DNA of 64,000 nt from Acinetobacter haemolyticus (GTDB taxonomy: Bacteria; Pseudomonadota; Gammaproteobacteria; Pseudomonadales; Moraxellaceae), in the NCBI RefSeq assembly GCF_900406815.1, contig NZ_OVCN01000009.1:1-64000 (forward strand), written 5' to 3'. The position numbers were made by a program, and so were the translations under genes. The notes under the pieces are model-generated. The model ran no database searches. It saw nothing but the letters and a program-made list of their open reading frames with translations, and was not told where the DNA came from. This document shows, in pieces, positions 20,165-30,527 of this stretch (position 1 is its first letter; each line of letters begins with the position of its first letter).

Positions 20165-22831
20165 TTAAGTTGGATTGCAAACTTGATTAGAAGCTTCATC
20201 CAATGCTGCTTTTAATGTTTCAGCAAAAGCCTTTACTTCTTCATCGGTGAGCAATACACCATTTTTCTTGGTGACAAAGAAAATATCCTCTGCACGCTCA
20301 CCAAGCGTTGCGATTTTAGCAGAATGAATATCTAAGCCTTGCAGCATAAATAATCCACCGATACGAGCCAGTAAACCCGGTTGATCGAGTGTTGAGATTT
20401 CAACCATATGCTGTTGTAAAGCTGGGTTGAGTACAATATCAACCGTGTTTTGTATATCGAAGTGACGTAAATGGCGCGGAATTCGGCGTTGCATAATGCC
20501 AGGATATTGATCTGAGTGGCTCAATGCTTCAATTAGCGCCGCTTTAACTTTACGCTCGCGTTCTGGGTCGGTGAGTAAGGTGCCAAAACGATCAAGGACT
20601 AAGTAAGTGTCCAGACTAAACGAGGTTGAGGCAGTGATAATACGTGCATCTTGTACGTCTAGATTCATCCGATCGAGTACCGCTACTGTTGTTGCGAACA
20701 AGTTCGGTTGATCACGTGTATAAATAAAGATCTGAACCGCATCATCTGCAGCGTTGCGGTGGGCACGAAGTAAAACCAAAGGTTCTGGGTTATCCCCATG
20801 TTGTAATATGGCTTGAGTATGCCATGCAATTTCATTGGCTGACTCTTTAACAAAATATTCATCACCAAGCTCTTGCCAAACTTTTTCAACTTCGGCGAGG
20901 GAGAAATCATTAACCAATAATTCACTGGCAGCAAATTTGGTGTCTTCGATCAGCATTTGGTAATCAACAGGACGACCCAGACCAGAGCGAATCACATCAC
21001 GTGAATAAGTATAGAGTTGACGCATGAGCGAAGCGCGCCAAGTATTCCAAAGTTTTGGATTAGTTGCATTGATATCCGCTACCGTCAAGGTATAAAGATA
21101 ATCAAGATGCTCCATATCACCGATTTTTTCAGCAAACTCTTTTACTTCATCAGGATCAGAAATATCTTTTTTCTGTGCAGTGAGTGACATGAGGAGGTGA
21201 TTGTTGATTAACCATGCAACCAGTTTGCATTCACGTTCAGTAAAACCATGAGTGCGACAGAATTCGATGGCATCAATTGCACCAAGCTCACTGTGATCAC
21301 CACCACGACCTTTTGCAATATCATGGAAAATTGCCGCGAGATAAACAATGTCATGGCGCGAAATACGTTGGAAAACGGAGCTTACGACAGGAAATTCTTT
21401 GGCAAATTCAGGTTCTTTAAAACGACTAAGGTTACGTAGTAGTAATAGAGTATGAGCATCCACTGTATAGATATGGAATAAATCGTATTGCATTAAGCCT
21501 GTGATTTGTCCAAAAGCTGGAATGTAATTACCCAATACACCATAACGTTTCATCGAAACCATTGTTTCATATAAACGGTGAGGTGAACGAATAATAGACA
21601 TGAACAGGGCTTGATGAACAGGATTGTCACGGAAACGTTGATCAATACGTTTTGCCGCAAGTACTAATAAACGTAGGGTACGTGCACGGATACCGGTGAT
21701 TTCAGGTCGATTTGCCAGCAAATAGAATAATTCTAAGATAGCGCTTGGTTCTTCTGAGAAAACCTTGTGATGCTGTACTGCCAATTTGCCATCAACGATT
21801 TTAAAACGTTCATTAATATCGATAATATGGCGTTCATAGTCTGGTAAACGAGGTGTAATTACTGATTCATTGAAATAAGCCAGTAGCATTTCATTCAGGG
21901 TTGAAACCTGTTGCGCTGTGCGATAATAGCGCTTCATGAATTGTTCGACTGCAAAGTTTACAGGTTGACCTTCTTCTCGAACATAGCCAAATTTTGCAGC
22001 AATATCACGTTGATATTCAAATAATAAACGGTTCTCATCTCGTTTTGCGAGGCGATGTAAATGGGTGCGGATTTCCCATAAAAAGCTTTCTGCTTCTTCC
22101 AATACGCCTAGCTCAAATTCCGTAATAAAACCAAGGTGTACAAGGTCATAAATACGGTTTACACGGAAATGACGTTTTGCAATCCAACCAATTTGATTAA
22201 TGTCTCGGATACCGCCTGGCGCATTTTTAATATCAGGTTCTAGATTACTTTCTGTATTATTATGCTGAGCATAGCGTTTTGCCTGCTCTTGCATTTTCGC
22301 ATCATAGAAAGTTTGATCCGTCCATGTTTGAGCAACGATTCGACGCGGCCATTTCGCTAGTTGTTCTTTGCCCGTAATTAAACGTGCTTCAATCAACGTT
22401 GTTGCAACCGTTAAGTCATTACTCGCTTGTTCGACACAGTTTTGAATGGTACGGACGCTGATACCAGGTTTGAAGTTACCGACATCCCAAAGCGATGAAA
22501 TAAACGTGGATATGAGTTTCTCTTGTTCCTCGTTAATTTCATTTTCAGACAAAATCATGATATCCGTATCTGAATACGGAAGCATCTCATGACGACCGTA
22601 ACCGCCAACCGCAAATAAACCTAATTCAGTTTGAGCTAATCCTGCATGATTCCAAAGGAATATAAGGGCTTCATCAATAGAGTTTGATCTTGCTTTGATG
22701 ACATCGCGAATGGATTGCCCATTTTCATAGCTCTCTTGCAACTGCTTTTCTACATCCGTTCGCCATTGGTTAATAGCTTGAATATCATGATGACTGGTCA
22801 CGTAGTTTAACAATGGAGATGTATTGATCAT
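20165..22831 (-). CDS. glnD: [Protein-PII] uridylyltransferase/uridylyl-removing enzyme
   Basis: About 888 residues, the glutamine sensor of nitrogen control. The nucleotidyltransferase motif [18 protein letters not shown] is near residue 75, the HD phosphohydrolase motif with [15 protein letters not shown] is in the middle, and two C-terminal ACT domains (about 705-780 and 815-885) bind glutamine. The ATG at 22831 (MINTSPLLN) is preferred to the TTG at 22849, which lies only six bases from the purT stop. It is preceded by purT and followed by dapC. Confidence 0.94.
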   Translation of the reverse strand: MINTSPLLNYVTSHHDIQAINQWRTDVEKQLQESYENGQSIRDVIKARSNSIDEALIFLWNHAGLAQTELGLFAVGGYGRHEMLPYSDTDIMILSENEINEEQEKLISTFISSLWDVGNFKPGISVRTIQNCVEQASNDLTVATTLIEARLITGKEQLAKWPRRIVAQTWTDQTFYDAKMQEQAKRYAQHNNTESNLEPDIKNAPGGIRDINQIGWIAKRHFRVNRIYDLVHLGFITEFELGVLEEAESFLWEIRTHLHRLAKRDENRLLFEYQRDIAAKFGYVREEGQPVNFAVEQFMKRYYRTAQQVSTLNEMLLAYFNESVITPRLPDYERHIIDINERFKIVDGKLAVQHHKVFSEEPSAILELFYLLANRPEITGIRARTLRLLVLAAKRIDQRFRDNPVHQALFMSIIRSPHRLYETMVSMKRYGVLGNYIPAFGQITGLMQYDLFHIYTVDAHTLLLLRNLSRFKEPEFAKEFPVVSSVFQRISRHDIVYLAAIFHDIAKGRGGDHSELGAIDAIEFCRTHGFTERECKLVAWLINNHLLMSLTAQKKDISDPDEVKEFAEKIGDMEHLDYLYTLTVADINATNPKLWNTWRASLMRQLYTYSRDVIRSGLGRPVDYQMLIEDTKFAASELLVNDFSLAEVEKVWQELGDEYFVKESANEIAWHTQAILQHGDNPEPLVLLRAHRNAADDAVQIFIYTRDQPNLFATTVAVLDRMNLDVQDARIITASTSFSLDTYLVLDRFGTLLTDPERERKVKAALIEALSHSDQYPGIMQRRIPRHLRHFDIQNTVDIVLNPALQQHMVEISTLDQPGLLARIGGLFMLQGLDIHSAKIATLGERAEDIFFVTKKNGVLLTDEEVKAFAETLKAALDEASNQVCNPT

Positions 22832-22854
22832 GAAAATGGGTCTACTCAATCAGG

Positions 22855-24063
22855 TTAAGAGTTTGTTTGTACGCTCACTTGGTCAGCTGCTTGCTGAGCT
22901 AATTCACGAGCAAGCTCAGTATTTTCAGCGCGTGCAGTAGCAACACCCATACGACGACGTTTGAAGCCTTCAGGTTTGCCAAATAAACGTAAGTCCGTGT
23001 TTGGATTAGCTAAAGCAAGATTTAGGCCAGAGAAACTTAAGTTATTTGCATCAACACCCGCATAGATCACGGCACTGGCTGCAACACTATGACGTGCTGT
23101 ATTCACAGGTAAACCTAATATTGCTCGTGCATGTAGTTCAAACTCGCTTTGGAATTGAGAAGCCAATGTCACTAGACCTGTATCGTGTGGACGAGGAGAG
23201 ACTTCACTAAACCAAACTTGATCACCTTTGATGAACAACTCTACACCAAAAATACCACAGCCACCCAAAGCGGTTGTGACTTTATTGGCAATGCGTTTTG
23301 ATTCTTGTAATGCAGTTGCTGTCATCGGTTGAGGTTGCCAACTTTCTACATAGTCACCAGCATCTTGACGGTGGCCGATTGGATCACAGTAATGGGTCTC
23401 GATTTCACCTGTTTCAGGATTTTTCGCACGTACCGTCAATAGGGTAATTTCAAAATCAAAATCAATTTGTGATTCAACAATAACCGTACCCTGGTTGACA
23501 CGCCCACCTTGCATTGCATATTCCCAAGCGGCATCAACTTCATTGAAGTTTTTTACGCGTGATTGACCTTTACCAGAAGAAGACATTACTGGTTTTACAA
23601 AGTTCGGATAGCCTATATCGTCACAAGCAGCACGGAAGCTTTCAAGTGTGTTGGCAAAACGATAAGCGGAAGTTGGCAAACCAAGTTCCTCTGCTGCTAA
23701 GCGACGAATTCCTTCACGGTTCATCGTTAAATTAACGGCTTTAGCAGAAGGAATCACCGTTGCAGTTTGGCTTTGTTCAATCTCAACGAGTACTTCAGTT
23801 GCAATTGCTTCGATTTCAGGAACAATTAAATTAGGTTTAATTTTCTCAATCAGTTTTTTTAATTCAGTAGGATCAGCCATATTTAAGGTATAAGCATAAT
23901 GCGCTACTTGCATTGCTGGCGCATGATCATAGCGATCAGCAGCATGAACTTCGACACCTAAGCGTTGTAGAGAAATAACGACTTCTTTACCAAGCTCTCC
24001 AGAACCTAACAGTAAAACCTTAAATGCAGAAGATTGAAGTGGAGTTCCTAGAGTGACGCTCAT
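22855..24063 (-). CDS. purT: Formate-dependent phosphoribosylglycinamide formyltransferase
   Basis: 402 residues, an ATP-grasp enzyme that formylates GAR with formate and ATP in purine synthesis. The N-terminal [20 protein letters not shown] nucleotide fold, the ATP-grasp motif [12 protein letters not shown] and the metal-binding [10 protein letters not shown] are all present. It lies just upstream of glnD. Its promoter region carries a pair of direct repeats. The ATG at 24063 fits the family start. Confidence 0.95.
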   Translation of the reverse strand: MSVTLGTPLQSSAFKVLLLGSGELGKEVVISLQRLGVEVHAADRYDHAPAMQVAHYAYTLNMADPTELKKLIEKIKPNLIVPEIEAIATEVLVEIEQSQTATVIPSAKAVNLTMNREGIRRLAAEELGLPTSAYRFANTLESFRAACDDIGYPNFVKPVMSSSGKGQSRVKNFNEVDAAWEYAMQGGRVNQGTVIVESQIDFDFEITLLTVRAKNPETGEIETHYCDPIGHRQDAGDYVESWQPQPMTATALQESKRIANKVTTALGGCGIFGVELFIKGDQVWFSEVSPRPHDTGLVTLASQFQSEFELHARAILGLPVNTARHSVAASAVIYAGVDANNLSFSGLNLALANPNTDLRLFGKPEGFKRRRMGVATARAENTELARELAQQAADQVSVQTNS

Positions 24064-24378
24064 GCGAATAATCCTATCCTGAATAATTTGTGTTTAAGCA
24101 TAGCAGAACTTTTTACGGAATTAAGCTTGTGTTAGACAAAAAACATGGTTTTTGTTAGACAAAAAAGAGTGAACTAAATGCCTACGATCTGCTTAGACAT
24201 TTACATCATCATTCAGTGGTAATTTATCTGCTTTTTTCCCAAAAATATTTCAATGGTTTTTAAGCGTTTAAAATCGTAATTTCTTATGATTAGGTGTTTG
24301 GTAAATCAGTAACAAAGATTGAGAATTATTTCTAAATTGACTAGCATAAGTCGCAAAAGTTTCGGTGATCATTTTCAG
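24064..24378. other. Intergenic region between purT and a divergent lipoprotein gene
   Basis: No convincing gene. It holds two copies of a 13-base direct repeat (24131-24166) close to purT. The part near the lipoprotein gene is AT-rich with no clear boxes. A TTG at 24319 in frame with the lipoprotein could extend it by 20 codons. Confidence 0.5.
24131..24166. repeat. Tandem direct repeats GTTAGACAAAAAA
   Basis: Copies at 24131-24143 and 24154-24166, identical over 13 bases and spaced 23 bp start to start, about two helical turns. They lie 68-103 bp upstream of the purT start. They may be a paired activator or repressor site (inference). Confidence 0.55.
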
Positions 24379-24843
24379 ATGTTAAAGACTAAAACCTGTG
24401 TCACAGCAATGGTGTTATGTACCCCCTTATTACTTATCGCGTGTGGTAATGGCAGTAATGAGCCTGAAAAAAAGGTTGAGATCAAGCCTGCACCGAGACT
24501 AACCAATGACGCGACTGCATATGCAAATGCGGCTTGGCAATTAATCAATGACATTGATCAACTTGTTTATGATAAACAAGTTGATGAAATAGAAGAAAAG
24601 GTAAGAAAGCCATTGCGCCAATTGAGCACAGATTGGCGAATCAATGTCAAAATGACGGATTCAGTTACAGAAGGGAAATATGCGCTGTGCCGTAAAGCCC
24701 TTACCAGCTTAGATAGCTGGGCTAGAGATGTACTCGCAAATGCCAACAGTGCAACTCAAAAGCAAGCCGACTATGAAAGGGATAAAACCCAATGTAAAGG
24801 TGCGATTGATAACCCAGCATTAGGGAATACCTCACCTAAATAA
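24379..24843 (+). CDS. Small putative lipoprotein of unknown function
   Basis: About 154 residues from the ATG at 24379. A TTG at 24319 would add 20 residues ahead of the signal peptide, which is unlikely. The signal ends with lipobox LIAC (Cys22), so the mature protein is probably lipid-anchored. The mature part is charged and mostly helical with two later cysteines (in YALCRKALTS and KTQCKGAID) that could form a disulfide. No family was recognised. No good Shine-Dalgarno sequence is seen. Confidence 0.7.
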   Translation: MLKTKTCVTAMVLCTPLLLIACGNGSNEPEKKVEIKPAPRLTNDATAYANAAWQLINDIDQLVYDKQVDEIEEKVRKPLRQLSTDWRINVKMTDSVTEGKYALCRKALTSLDSWARDVLANANSATQKQADYERDKTQCKGAIDNPALGNTSPK

Positions 24844-24981
24844 GTCGTCATTGCTAAGGTTATAAATTGTAAAGAAATAGTGTTGAAATTTTTCTGAAAT
24901 GATTGACTCAGAACCATGGAGAACGTAGGATAAATTTCCTCAATTGCGTAAGGAACCTGTGGTTAAAAGCCAAGTTCTCAT

Positions 24982-26112
24982 ATGGATACTCCCAGTTTAA
25001 TTTCAGAAACTTTTGGACAAATCTCTTTTGCTTCTGTCTTCAGTGGTGATGCATTACTTTTATTATTATATGTTGTTTTAGCACTATTTTTTTCGTTTTT
25101 ATGTTCGATAGCTGAAGCAACATTACTCAGTATTACGCCAAGCTATATTGCTGGCCTCAAGGAAACAAATCCTAAAAAAGCTGAACAGTTACGACGTTTA
25201 AAAGAAGACAATATTGATCAATCCCTAGCTGCGATCCTAACCGTAAATACCATAGCACATACGGTTGGTGCGATTGGTGCAGGTGCTAAGGCGATCTCAG
25301 TATTTGGTCAAGTTTGGTTCGGCGTTTTCTCCGCTGTGATGACTTTACTGATTCTGTTCCTTTCAGAAATCATTCCTAAAACTCTTGGTGCTGTATATTG
25401 GCGTCAATTGGCTTCCTTTACGGGTATTTATGTCAATTTTCTTATCAAAACCATGTATCCATTAATTATTGTTTCAGAAAAGTTAACCAAACTCATTTCT
25501 GGCGATAAAAAAGCGCAACAATTCAGCCGTGATGAGTTTGTGGCGATGGCGGGTATTGGTAAAGAAGAGGGGATGTTGAATGATCGAGAATCTAAAATTA
25601 TCCGAAATCTCTTTTTGTTCAAATCTTTTGATGCCAGTACAGTAATGACACCGAGAATTGTTGTTTCAGCTTTGCAAAAAGATCTAACGGTTGATGAAGC
25701 ACTTGCCATACCGACTGTATCGAATTTTTCGCGTTTGCCTATTTATGAGGATGATCTCGATAGCGTAGTGGGTTTTGTGCTACGTGAAGATTTGTTAGTT
25801 GCAAAAAATAAAGAACAAGGTGAGCATTCAATTAATGAGTTCCGACGTGAATTGATCACAGTCATGGCAAAAACTCCTTTATCCAGATTAATGGAAATCT
25901 TATTGGAACAACGACAGCATATTGCGCTAGTTGTTGGCGAATATGGTGATACCAAAGGGGTCGTGACCTTAGAGGATGTTGTTGAAACGCTCTTAGGGAT
26001 TGAAATTCTTGATGAAGGTGATAAAGTCGAGGATATGCAGAAATTGGCAAGACAACTTTGGGAAAAGCGTGTCGGAAAAATGGGTATCCATTTGGAATCG
26101 CCATTTAAATAG
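24982..26112 (+). CDS. CNNM/HlyC-CorC family membrane protein with CBS pair
   Basis: 376 residues. The N-terminal DUF21/CNNM domain has four membrane segments (about 20-160) with FLSEIIPKTLGAVY. A CBS pair follows, with MTPRIVVSAL, SNFSRLPIYEDDLD and GEYGDTKGVVTLEDVVETLLG. The family is linked to magnesium or cobalt homeostasis, and old 'hemolysin' names are misleading. It lacks the long C-terminal CorC_HlyC domain of larger members. The ATG at 24982 is used. It converges on the Crp/Fnr gene. Confidence 0.88.
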   Translation: MDTPSLISETFGQISFASVFSGDALLLLLYVVLALFFSFLCSIAEATLLSITPSYIAGLKETNPKKAEQLRRLKEDNIDQSLAAILTVNTIAHTVGAIGAGAKAISVFGQVWFGVFSAVMTLLILFLSEIIPKTLGAVYWRQLASFTGIYVNFLIKTMYPLIIVSEKLTKLISGDKKAQQFSRDEFVAMAGIGKEEGMLNDRESKIIRNLFLFKSFDASTVMTPRIVVSALQKDLTVDEALAIPTVSNFSRLPIYEDDLDSVVGFVLREDLLVAKNKEQGEHSINEFRRELITVMAKTPLSRLMEILLEQRQHIALVVGEYGDTKGVVTLEDVVETLLGIEILDEGDKVEDMQKLARQLWEKRVGKMGIHLESPFK

Positions 26113-26118
26113 GTTTTA

Positions 26119-26149
26119 ATTCAATGCCAATGCTTTATTGGTATTGAAT
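26119..26149. terminator. Hairpin between convergent CNNM and Crp/Fnr genes
   Basis: Thirteen-pair stem (26119-26131 with 26137-26149, one G-T pair) and a 5-nt loop. It has no strong T run on either strand, so it is a terminator only by position. Confidence 0.45.
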
Positions 26150-26203
26150 GCTGTATCTTTTAGCCTGTGTGATCTTTTCAACAAGATGAAGATTACATGG
26201 GCT

Positions 26204-26908
26204 TTAATCATTTAGGTTACCCATTGTGGACAACGCTTTTAATTTTTTTAAATCAATAACCTGTATTTTTTTAAACCCTAATTGAATAACTCCTTGTTTT
26301 TCTAAATGGTTAAGCTCTTGATTTATAGTCTGCCTCGACACCGTGAGCATATTGGCGAGTTGATCTTGAGATATTTGAATATTCAGATCATTAATAGAAG
26401 CTCGATTACCATATCCCTCCAATATAAAGAGTAGCCGCTGCGCTAGGCGTTGAGTAATGCTCTGGGTCTGAATCGCAATTTGTTCTAGAAACACATAACG
26501 TAATTTCTGACTGGTGAGCAAGGCAAAGTAGTACCAATAAAAAGGGTTTTGTAATAAAAATTCTTTTAGTGGCTGTGCAGGGATTTGTAAAACAACACTT
26601 TTTTTCAGTGCAATTGCATCATGTGATCTTGGCTGCTTATCGATCAATGAGATTTCACCAAACCACATGATCGGTTCCGCAATTGCAGCGATTGCTTCAT
26701 TGCCATTTACATCGATGTAACCCAAACTAATCGAACCCTCAAGCACACCGTAAACACCATCGAATAGATCTTGGGCATTGAACACAGCAGCATTTTTTTC
26801 AATGATAAGTTTTTTGCCATGTTTAAGAATAAAGTTTTGAAATGGCTCTGCTAGGTGTTGATACCAGGAGTTTTGCTGCAAATGGTGAATATAAATAGGA
26901 TCTAGCAC
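26204..26908 (-). CDS. Crp/Fnr family transcriptional regulator, cysteine-free
   Basis: 234 residues, GTG start at 26908 with AGGG seven bases upstream. The cyclic-nucleotide-binding-like beta roll (about 25-140) is followed by a dimer helix and a C-terminal winged helix. It contains no cysteine, so it cannot carry an Fnr-type iron-sulfur cluster. The recognition helix reads SRQTINQELNHL. Crp and Fnr have SRET at the start of this helix, so the glutamate that reads the half-site is replaced by glutamine, suggesting a different DNA target. It is divergent from the Mpo1-like gene with a palindrome between them. Confidence 0.9.
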   Translation of the reverse strand: MLDPIYIHHLQQNSWYQHLAEPFQNFILKHGKKLIIEKNAAVFNAQDLFDGVYGVLEGSISLGYIDVNGNEAIAAIAEPIMWFGEISLIDKQPRSHDAIALKKSVVLQIPAQPLKEFLLQNPFYWYYFALLTSQKLRYVFLEQIAIQTQSITQRLAQRLLFILEGYGNRASINDLNIQISQDQLANMLTVSRQTINQELNHLEKQGVIQLGFKKIQVIDLKKLKALSTMGNLND

Positions 26909-26938
26909 TACTTTTCCCTTTCAAAAATAGAAACCTAT

Positions 26939-26956
26939 TTGTCAGCTATTTGACAA
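26939..26956. promoter_or_regulatory. Candidate Crp/Fnr-type operator TTGTCA-N6-TGACAA
   Basis: A perfect inverted repeat with 6-bp arms and a 6-bp spacer, 30 bp from the regulator start and 59 bp from the Mpo1-like start. The geometry is that of Crp-family sites, and the half-site differs from those of Crp (TGTGA) and Fnr (TTGAT). Confidence 0.6.
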
Positions 26957-27015
26957 CTTGGTTTTTGGATTTCTTATAGATTAATAACATATAGAAATAA
27001 TATGAGGAATGCGAC

Positions 27016-27549
27016 ATGACAAATTTGGAGCGTCAACTTAGCCAATATGCGGCTTATCATTTAGATCGTCATAATATTGTGACTCATTTTATAGGTATTC
27101 CACTGATTGTTTTCTCAATCTTGTGTCTCGCTGCAAGAGCAGGTATTGAGATTTCAGGCTTTTCAATCACCTTAGCGATGCTGTTGATTGGATTGAGTAC
27201 AATTTACTATATTTCATTGGATAAACTCTTTGGTCTTCTGATGCTGATTCTATTTATAGCGGCATATCCGCTTGCCATAAAAATAGCATCGTTGCCAATG
27301 TGGAGTTGGTTAGGAGCAAGTATTGGTATTTTCGTAGTGGGTTGGGTATTTCAATTCGTTGGACATTATTTTGAAAAGAAAAAACCCGCATTTGTTGATG
27401 ATTTGATTGGTTTAGCCATCGGACCATTGTTTGTTTTAGCTGAATTTATTTTTATGCTGGGTTTCCGTAAGCCTCTGCATGAGCGTATTTTAAAAGAAGC
27501 AAAAATGAAGCGTGCGGCAATGGATATGAAAACGCAAACTATCTCTTAA
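27016..27549 (+). CDS. Mpo1-like (DUF962) membrane protein
   Basis: 177 residues with about four membrane segments. The N-terminal YHLDRHNIVTHFIGIPLIV is the conserved DUF962 histidine motif. QFVGHYFEKKKPAFVDD is the second conserved block. Yeast Mpo1 is an iron-dependent dioxygenase of 2-hydroxy fatty acid alpha-oxidation, and bacterial members are less studied. It is alone on its transcript, divergent from a Crp/Fnr regulator that probably controls it. It ends at a strong terminator. The substrate here is unproven. Confidence 0.85.
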   Translation: MTNLERQLSQYAAYHLDRHNIVTHFIGIPLIVFSILCLAARAGIEISGFSITLAMLLIGLSTIYYISLDKLFGLLMLILFIAAYPLAIKIASLPMWSWLGASIGIFVVGWVFQFVGHYFEKKKPAFVDDLIGLAIGPLFVLAEFIFMLGFRKPLHERILKEAKMKRAAMDMKTQTIS

Positions 27550-27567
27550 TGTTGTGTTGAAAGAATA

Positions 27568-27601
27568 AAAAAACCGCCAATAAGATCATCATTGGCGGTT
27601 T
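27568..27601. terminator. Terminator between Mpo1-like gene and ychF
   Basis: Eleven-base-pair stem (27571-27581 with 27591-27601) around a 9-nt loop. The A run on its left gives a T run for the ychF strand. Confidence 0.8.
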
Positions 27602-27619
27602 GGAAATCAAAAAGTTAAT

Positions 27620-28711
27620 TTATACGTTAAAGCGGAAGTGAAGAACATCACCGTCTTGAACGACATAGGTTTTACCTTCTAAACGCCATTTTCCTGCTTC
27701 TTTGGCGCCGTTTTCACCATTGTATTGAATAAAGTCATCGTAAGAAATACATTCTGCACGAATAAAGCCTTTTTCAAAGTCAGTGTGAATCACACCTGCT
27801 GCTTGAGGCGCAGTTGCACCGATTTTAACTGTCCAAGCACGAACTTCTTGTACACCCGCAGTGAAATAAGTTTGTAAGCCGAGTAAGTTATAACCCGCAC
27901 GGATTACCACGTTTAGGCCAGGTTCTTCCATACCCATTGCTTCTAAGAATTCAGCGCGATCTTCATCTTCAAGCAATGAAATTTCAGCTTCGATTTGGTT
28001 GCAAAGCGGAACAACAATCGCATTTTCTTCAGCAGCGAGTTTTTTTACTGCTTCAAGGTGTGGGTTATTTTCAAAACCATCTTCTGCAACGTTGGCAATA
28101 TACATGGTTGGCTTAAGTGTCATTAAGCCAAAACCACGAACAGCTTTACGTTCGTCATCAGACAAGTCAGCGGCGCGCGCTGGTTTACCTTCGTCAAGTA
28201 AAGGTTGGATTTTTTCTAAAGCTGCTTTGGTTGCGATTGCTTCTTTATCGCCACCTTTTGCTGCTTTAGTTAAGCGTAATAATGCTTTTGCAACTGTATC
28301 AAGATCCGCAAGTGCAAGTTCAGTATTGATGGTCGCGATGTCATCTAATGGGTCAATTTTACCATTTACGTGAATGACGTTTTCATCTTCAAAACAACGT
28401 ACGACATGTGCAATTGCATCTGTCTCGCGAATATTGGCAAGGAATTGGTTACCCAAACCTTCACCTTTTGATGCACCAGCAACCAAACCTGCAATATCAA
28501 CGAATTCCATTGTAGTCGGAATAACGCGTTGTGGTTTAACAATTGCTGTAAGTTTGTCTAAACGTGGATCTGGAACAGGTACAATCCCTGTATTGGGTTC
28601 AATGGTACAGAACGGAAAGTTTTCAGCAGCAATCGCTGCCTTTGTTAATGCATTAAATAATGTAGATTTACCTACGTTTGGCAGACCAACAATACCGCAA
28701 TTAAAACCCAT
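27620..28711 (-). CDS. ychF: Redox-regulated ATPase/GTPase YchF (OLA1 family)
   Basis: 363 residues from the ATG at 28711 ([17 protein letters not shown]). The upstream start adds four residues and is less typical. The P-loop [29 protein letters not shown] (switch region) and the C-terminal TGS domain are all present. It binds ribosomes and ATP, and is linked to stress response and translation. It is monocistronic. Confidence 0.95.
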   Translation of the reverse strand: MGFNCGIVGLPNVGKSTLFNALTKAAIAAENFPFCTIEPNTGIVPVPDPRLDKLTAIVKPQRVIPTTMEFVDIAGLVAGASKGEGLGNQFLANIRETDAIAHVVRCFEDENVIHVNGKIDPLDDIATINTELALADLDTVAKALLRLTKAAKGGDKEAIATKAALEKIQPLLDEGKPARAADLSDDERKAVRGFGLMTLKPTMYIANVAEDGFENNPHLEAVKKLAAEENAIVVPLCNQIEAEISLLEDEDRAEFLEAMGMEEPGLNVVIRAGYNLLGLQTYFTAGVQEVRAWTVKIGATAPQAAGVIHTDFEKGFIRAECISYDDFIQYNGENGAKEAGKWRLEGKTYVVQDGDVLHFRFNV

Positions 28712-28762
28712 GAAACCACTCACAAATGTGTTATTTAAAAATTGCTGCTGATTTTACATGAA

Positions 28763-28783
28763 AGCCATGACAAAGTCATGGCT
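28763..28783. terminator. Hairpin downstream of metI
   Basis: Nine-base-pair perfect stem (28763-28771 with 28775-28783) and a 3-nt loop, 22 bp after the metI stop. The T run is short, so it is probably a weak terminator of the sulfur operon. Confidence 0.55.
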
Positions 28784-28805
28784 AGAGTAGAGGATCCATT
28801 CGGGC

Positions 28806-29465
28806 TTAAACTTTGCGTTTATCCAGTTGTTGGGCAATGTGATCGCCAGTGGCCTGCACCAACATGACCAAAACGATCAGGACCAAAATCACAGCAAGCA
28901 TCACTTGCATATCAAAACGTTGATAGCCATAACGATAGGCAATATCGCCTAGACCACCTGCACCTATTGCACCGGCAATGGCAGAAGAGCTGATCATCGT
29001 GACAATAGTCACGGTAAAACCTGCGATAATACCAGGTAATGCTTCCGGGAGCAGCACGTTCCAAAGAATCTGCTTGCGATTACAGCCCATTGCTTGCGCT
29101 GCCTCAATCAGCCCTTGATCGACTTCACGTAGGCTGACTTCCGCAATACGGGCAAAGAAAGGAATCGCGGCGATAGTTAAGGGCACAATTGCCGCCAAGA
29201 TTCCATAGCTGGTGCCGACAATCCATCGGGTAAATGGAATCAAAGCCACCATTAAAATGAGGAAGGGTACAGAACGGGTAATATTAATCACCCAGCCTAA
29301 GGACTGATTGATTTTCTTGGAAGGATAAATGCCAAAATCGGCGGTGCTGACCAGAATCAAGGCAATCGGCAAACCAATCAAAAAGGCGAGAATTGCAGAG
29401 ACACCGACCATGATTAAAGTATCGGTGGTTCCTGTCAGTAACAGATCAATGAGTTGATTGTACAT
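28806..29465 (-). CDS. metI: ABC transporter permease, MetI type
   Basis: 219 residues, five to six membrane segments, with the binding-protein-dependent permease loop EAAQAMGCNRKQILWNVLLPEALPGI that contacts the ATPase. It overlaps metN by 20 bases. Last gene of the six-gene operon starting with the SfnB-type genes, so it probably imports an organosulfur compound or methionine. Assignment to MetI is by similarity to the methionine uptake family. The exact substrate is unknown. Confidence 0.88.
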   Translation of the reverse strand: MYNQLIDLLLTGTTDTLIMVGVSAILAFLIGLPIALILVSTADFGIYPSKKINQSLGWVINITRSVPFLILMVALIPFTRWIVGTSYGILAAIVPLTIAAIPFFARIAEVSLREVDQGLIEAAQAMGCNRKQILWNVLLPEALPGIIAGFTVTIVTMISSSAIAGAIGAGGLGDIAYRYGYQRFDMQVMLAVILVLIVLVMLVQATGDHIAQQLDKRKV

Positions 29466-30516
29466 AACCGATCACCTCAAGTTGTGTTATGGCTGGATGT
29501 TTTACAAATTTGGGGCTGTTCAGATCAAACTCGAGATTGCCAATCCCAATCACTAGTGAACCAATGGTTCGCTGTTGAATGGTATCAATCTGACTGTAAT
29601 ACACCTGAACGGGGCTGTTAAATCTATCCAGTAATTCATATAAATCAGGTACCGATCTAGATTCACTGACATATTTCAGTTTTAAAAGCTGATGGGTACT
29701 CTGTGGCAGAATGGTTGGGCTAAGTTCAAAAGGTAAATTCACCTGTTCAAAGTTGAGTAATTCCTGTGTGATCTGTTGTTGCGGATTGGAAAATACCGAC
29801 CAGATCTGCCCAGACTCAACGATTTCACCCTGATCAATCACGATCACCTGATCACAAATTTCTTGGATGACATGCATTTCATGGGTGATCAAAACAATGG
29901 TTAAACCAAGGTTCTGGTTAATCTGTTTCAGCAAAGCCAAAATATTTGCGGTACTTTCTGGGTCGAGTGCAGAAGTGGCTTCATCACATAGTAGAATTTC
30001 AGGTTGAGAGACTAAGGCACGCGCAATACCGACACGTTGTTTCTGTCCTCCCGACAGTTGGGAGGGATAATCATGTCGCTTTGCATCCAAACCTACCAGC
30101 TTCAAGACATTACTGACCCGTTGCTCAATCTCAGCCTTGTCATAACTTGCGATTCGCAGTGGTAGAGCCACATTTTCCCACACCGTTTTGGCAGACATTA
30201 AATTAAAATGCTGAAAGATCATGCCAATTTTCTGCCGGGCCTTGATCAACTCGGCATGGCTGAGTTCAGCAATATTTTGCTGATGAATCAGGATACTGCC
30301 GGTATCAATCGACTCCAGTCCATTTAGGGTACGGAGTAGGGAGGATTTACCAGCACCGCTTTTCCCAATAATCCCGACAATCTGTGCTTTGGGAATATCG
30401 AGATGAATGTCTTTTAAGGCATGTAAGCGTTGGCCCTGTACATCATAAAACTTATTTAAACCGCGTATTTTCAGATGAGGGACTGAAAAATCGACTTGTG
30501 AACCAAAACTCACCAT
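29446..30516 (-). CDS. metN: ABC transporter ATP-binding protein, MetN type
   Basis: About 356 residues. Walker A GKSGAGKSS, signature LSGGQKQRVGIARAL, Walker B ILLCDEATSALD and the switch histidine in ITHEMHV are all present. The C-terminal part (about 265-350) corresponds to the NIL/ACT-like regulatory domain of MetN that senses methionine. The ATG at 30516 is chosen because AAGGAG lies seven bases ahead. Starts further upstream overlap metQ. Confidence 0.9.
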   Translation of the reverse strand: MVSFGSQVDFSVPHLKIRGLNKFYDVQGQRLHALKDIHLDIPKAQIVGIIGKSGAGKSSLLRTLNGLESIDTGSILIHQQNIAELSHAELIKARQKIGMIFQHFNLMSAKTVWENVALPLRIASYDKAEIEQRVSNVLKLVGLDAKRHDYPSQLSGGQKQRVGIARALVSQPEILLCDEATSALDPESTANILALLKQINQNLGLTIVLITHEMHVIQEICDQVIVIDQGEIVESGQIWSVFSNPQQQITQELLNFEQVNLPFELSPTILPQSTHQLLKLKYVSESRSVPDLYELLDRFNSPVQVYYSQIDTIQQRTIGSLVIGIGNLEFDLNSPKFVKHPAITQLEVIGYVQSTH

Positions 30517-30527
30517 CATCGTTCTCC

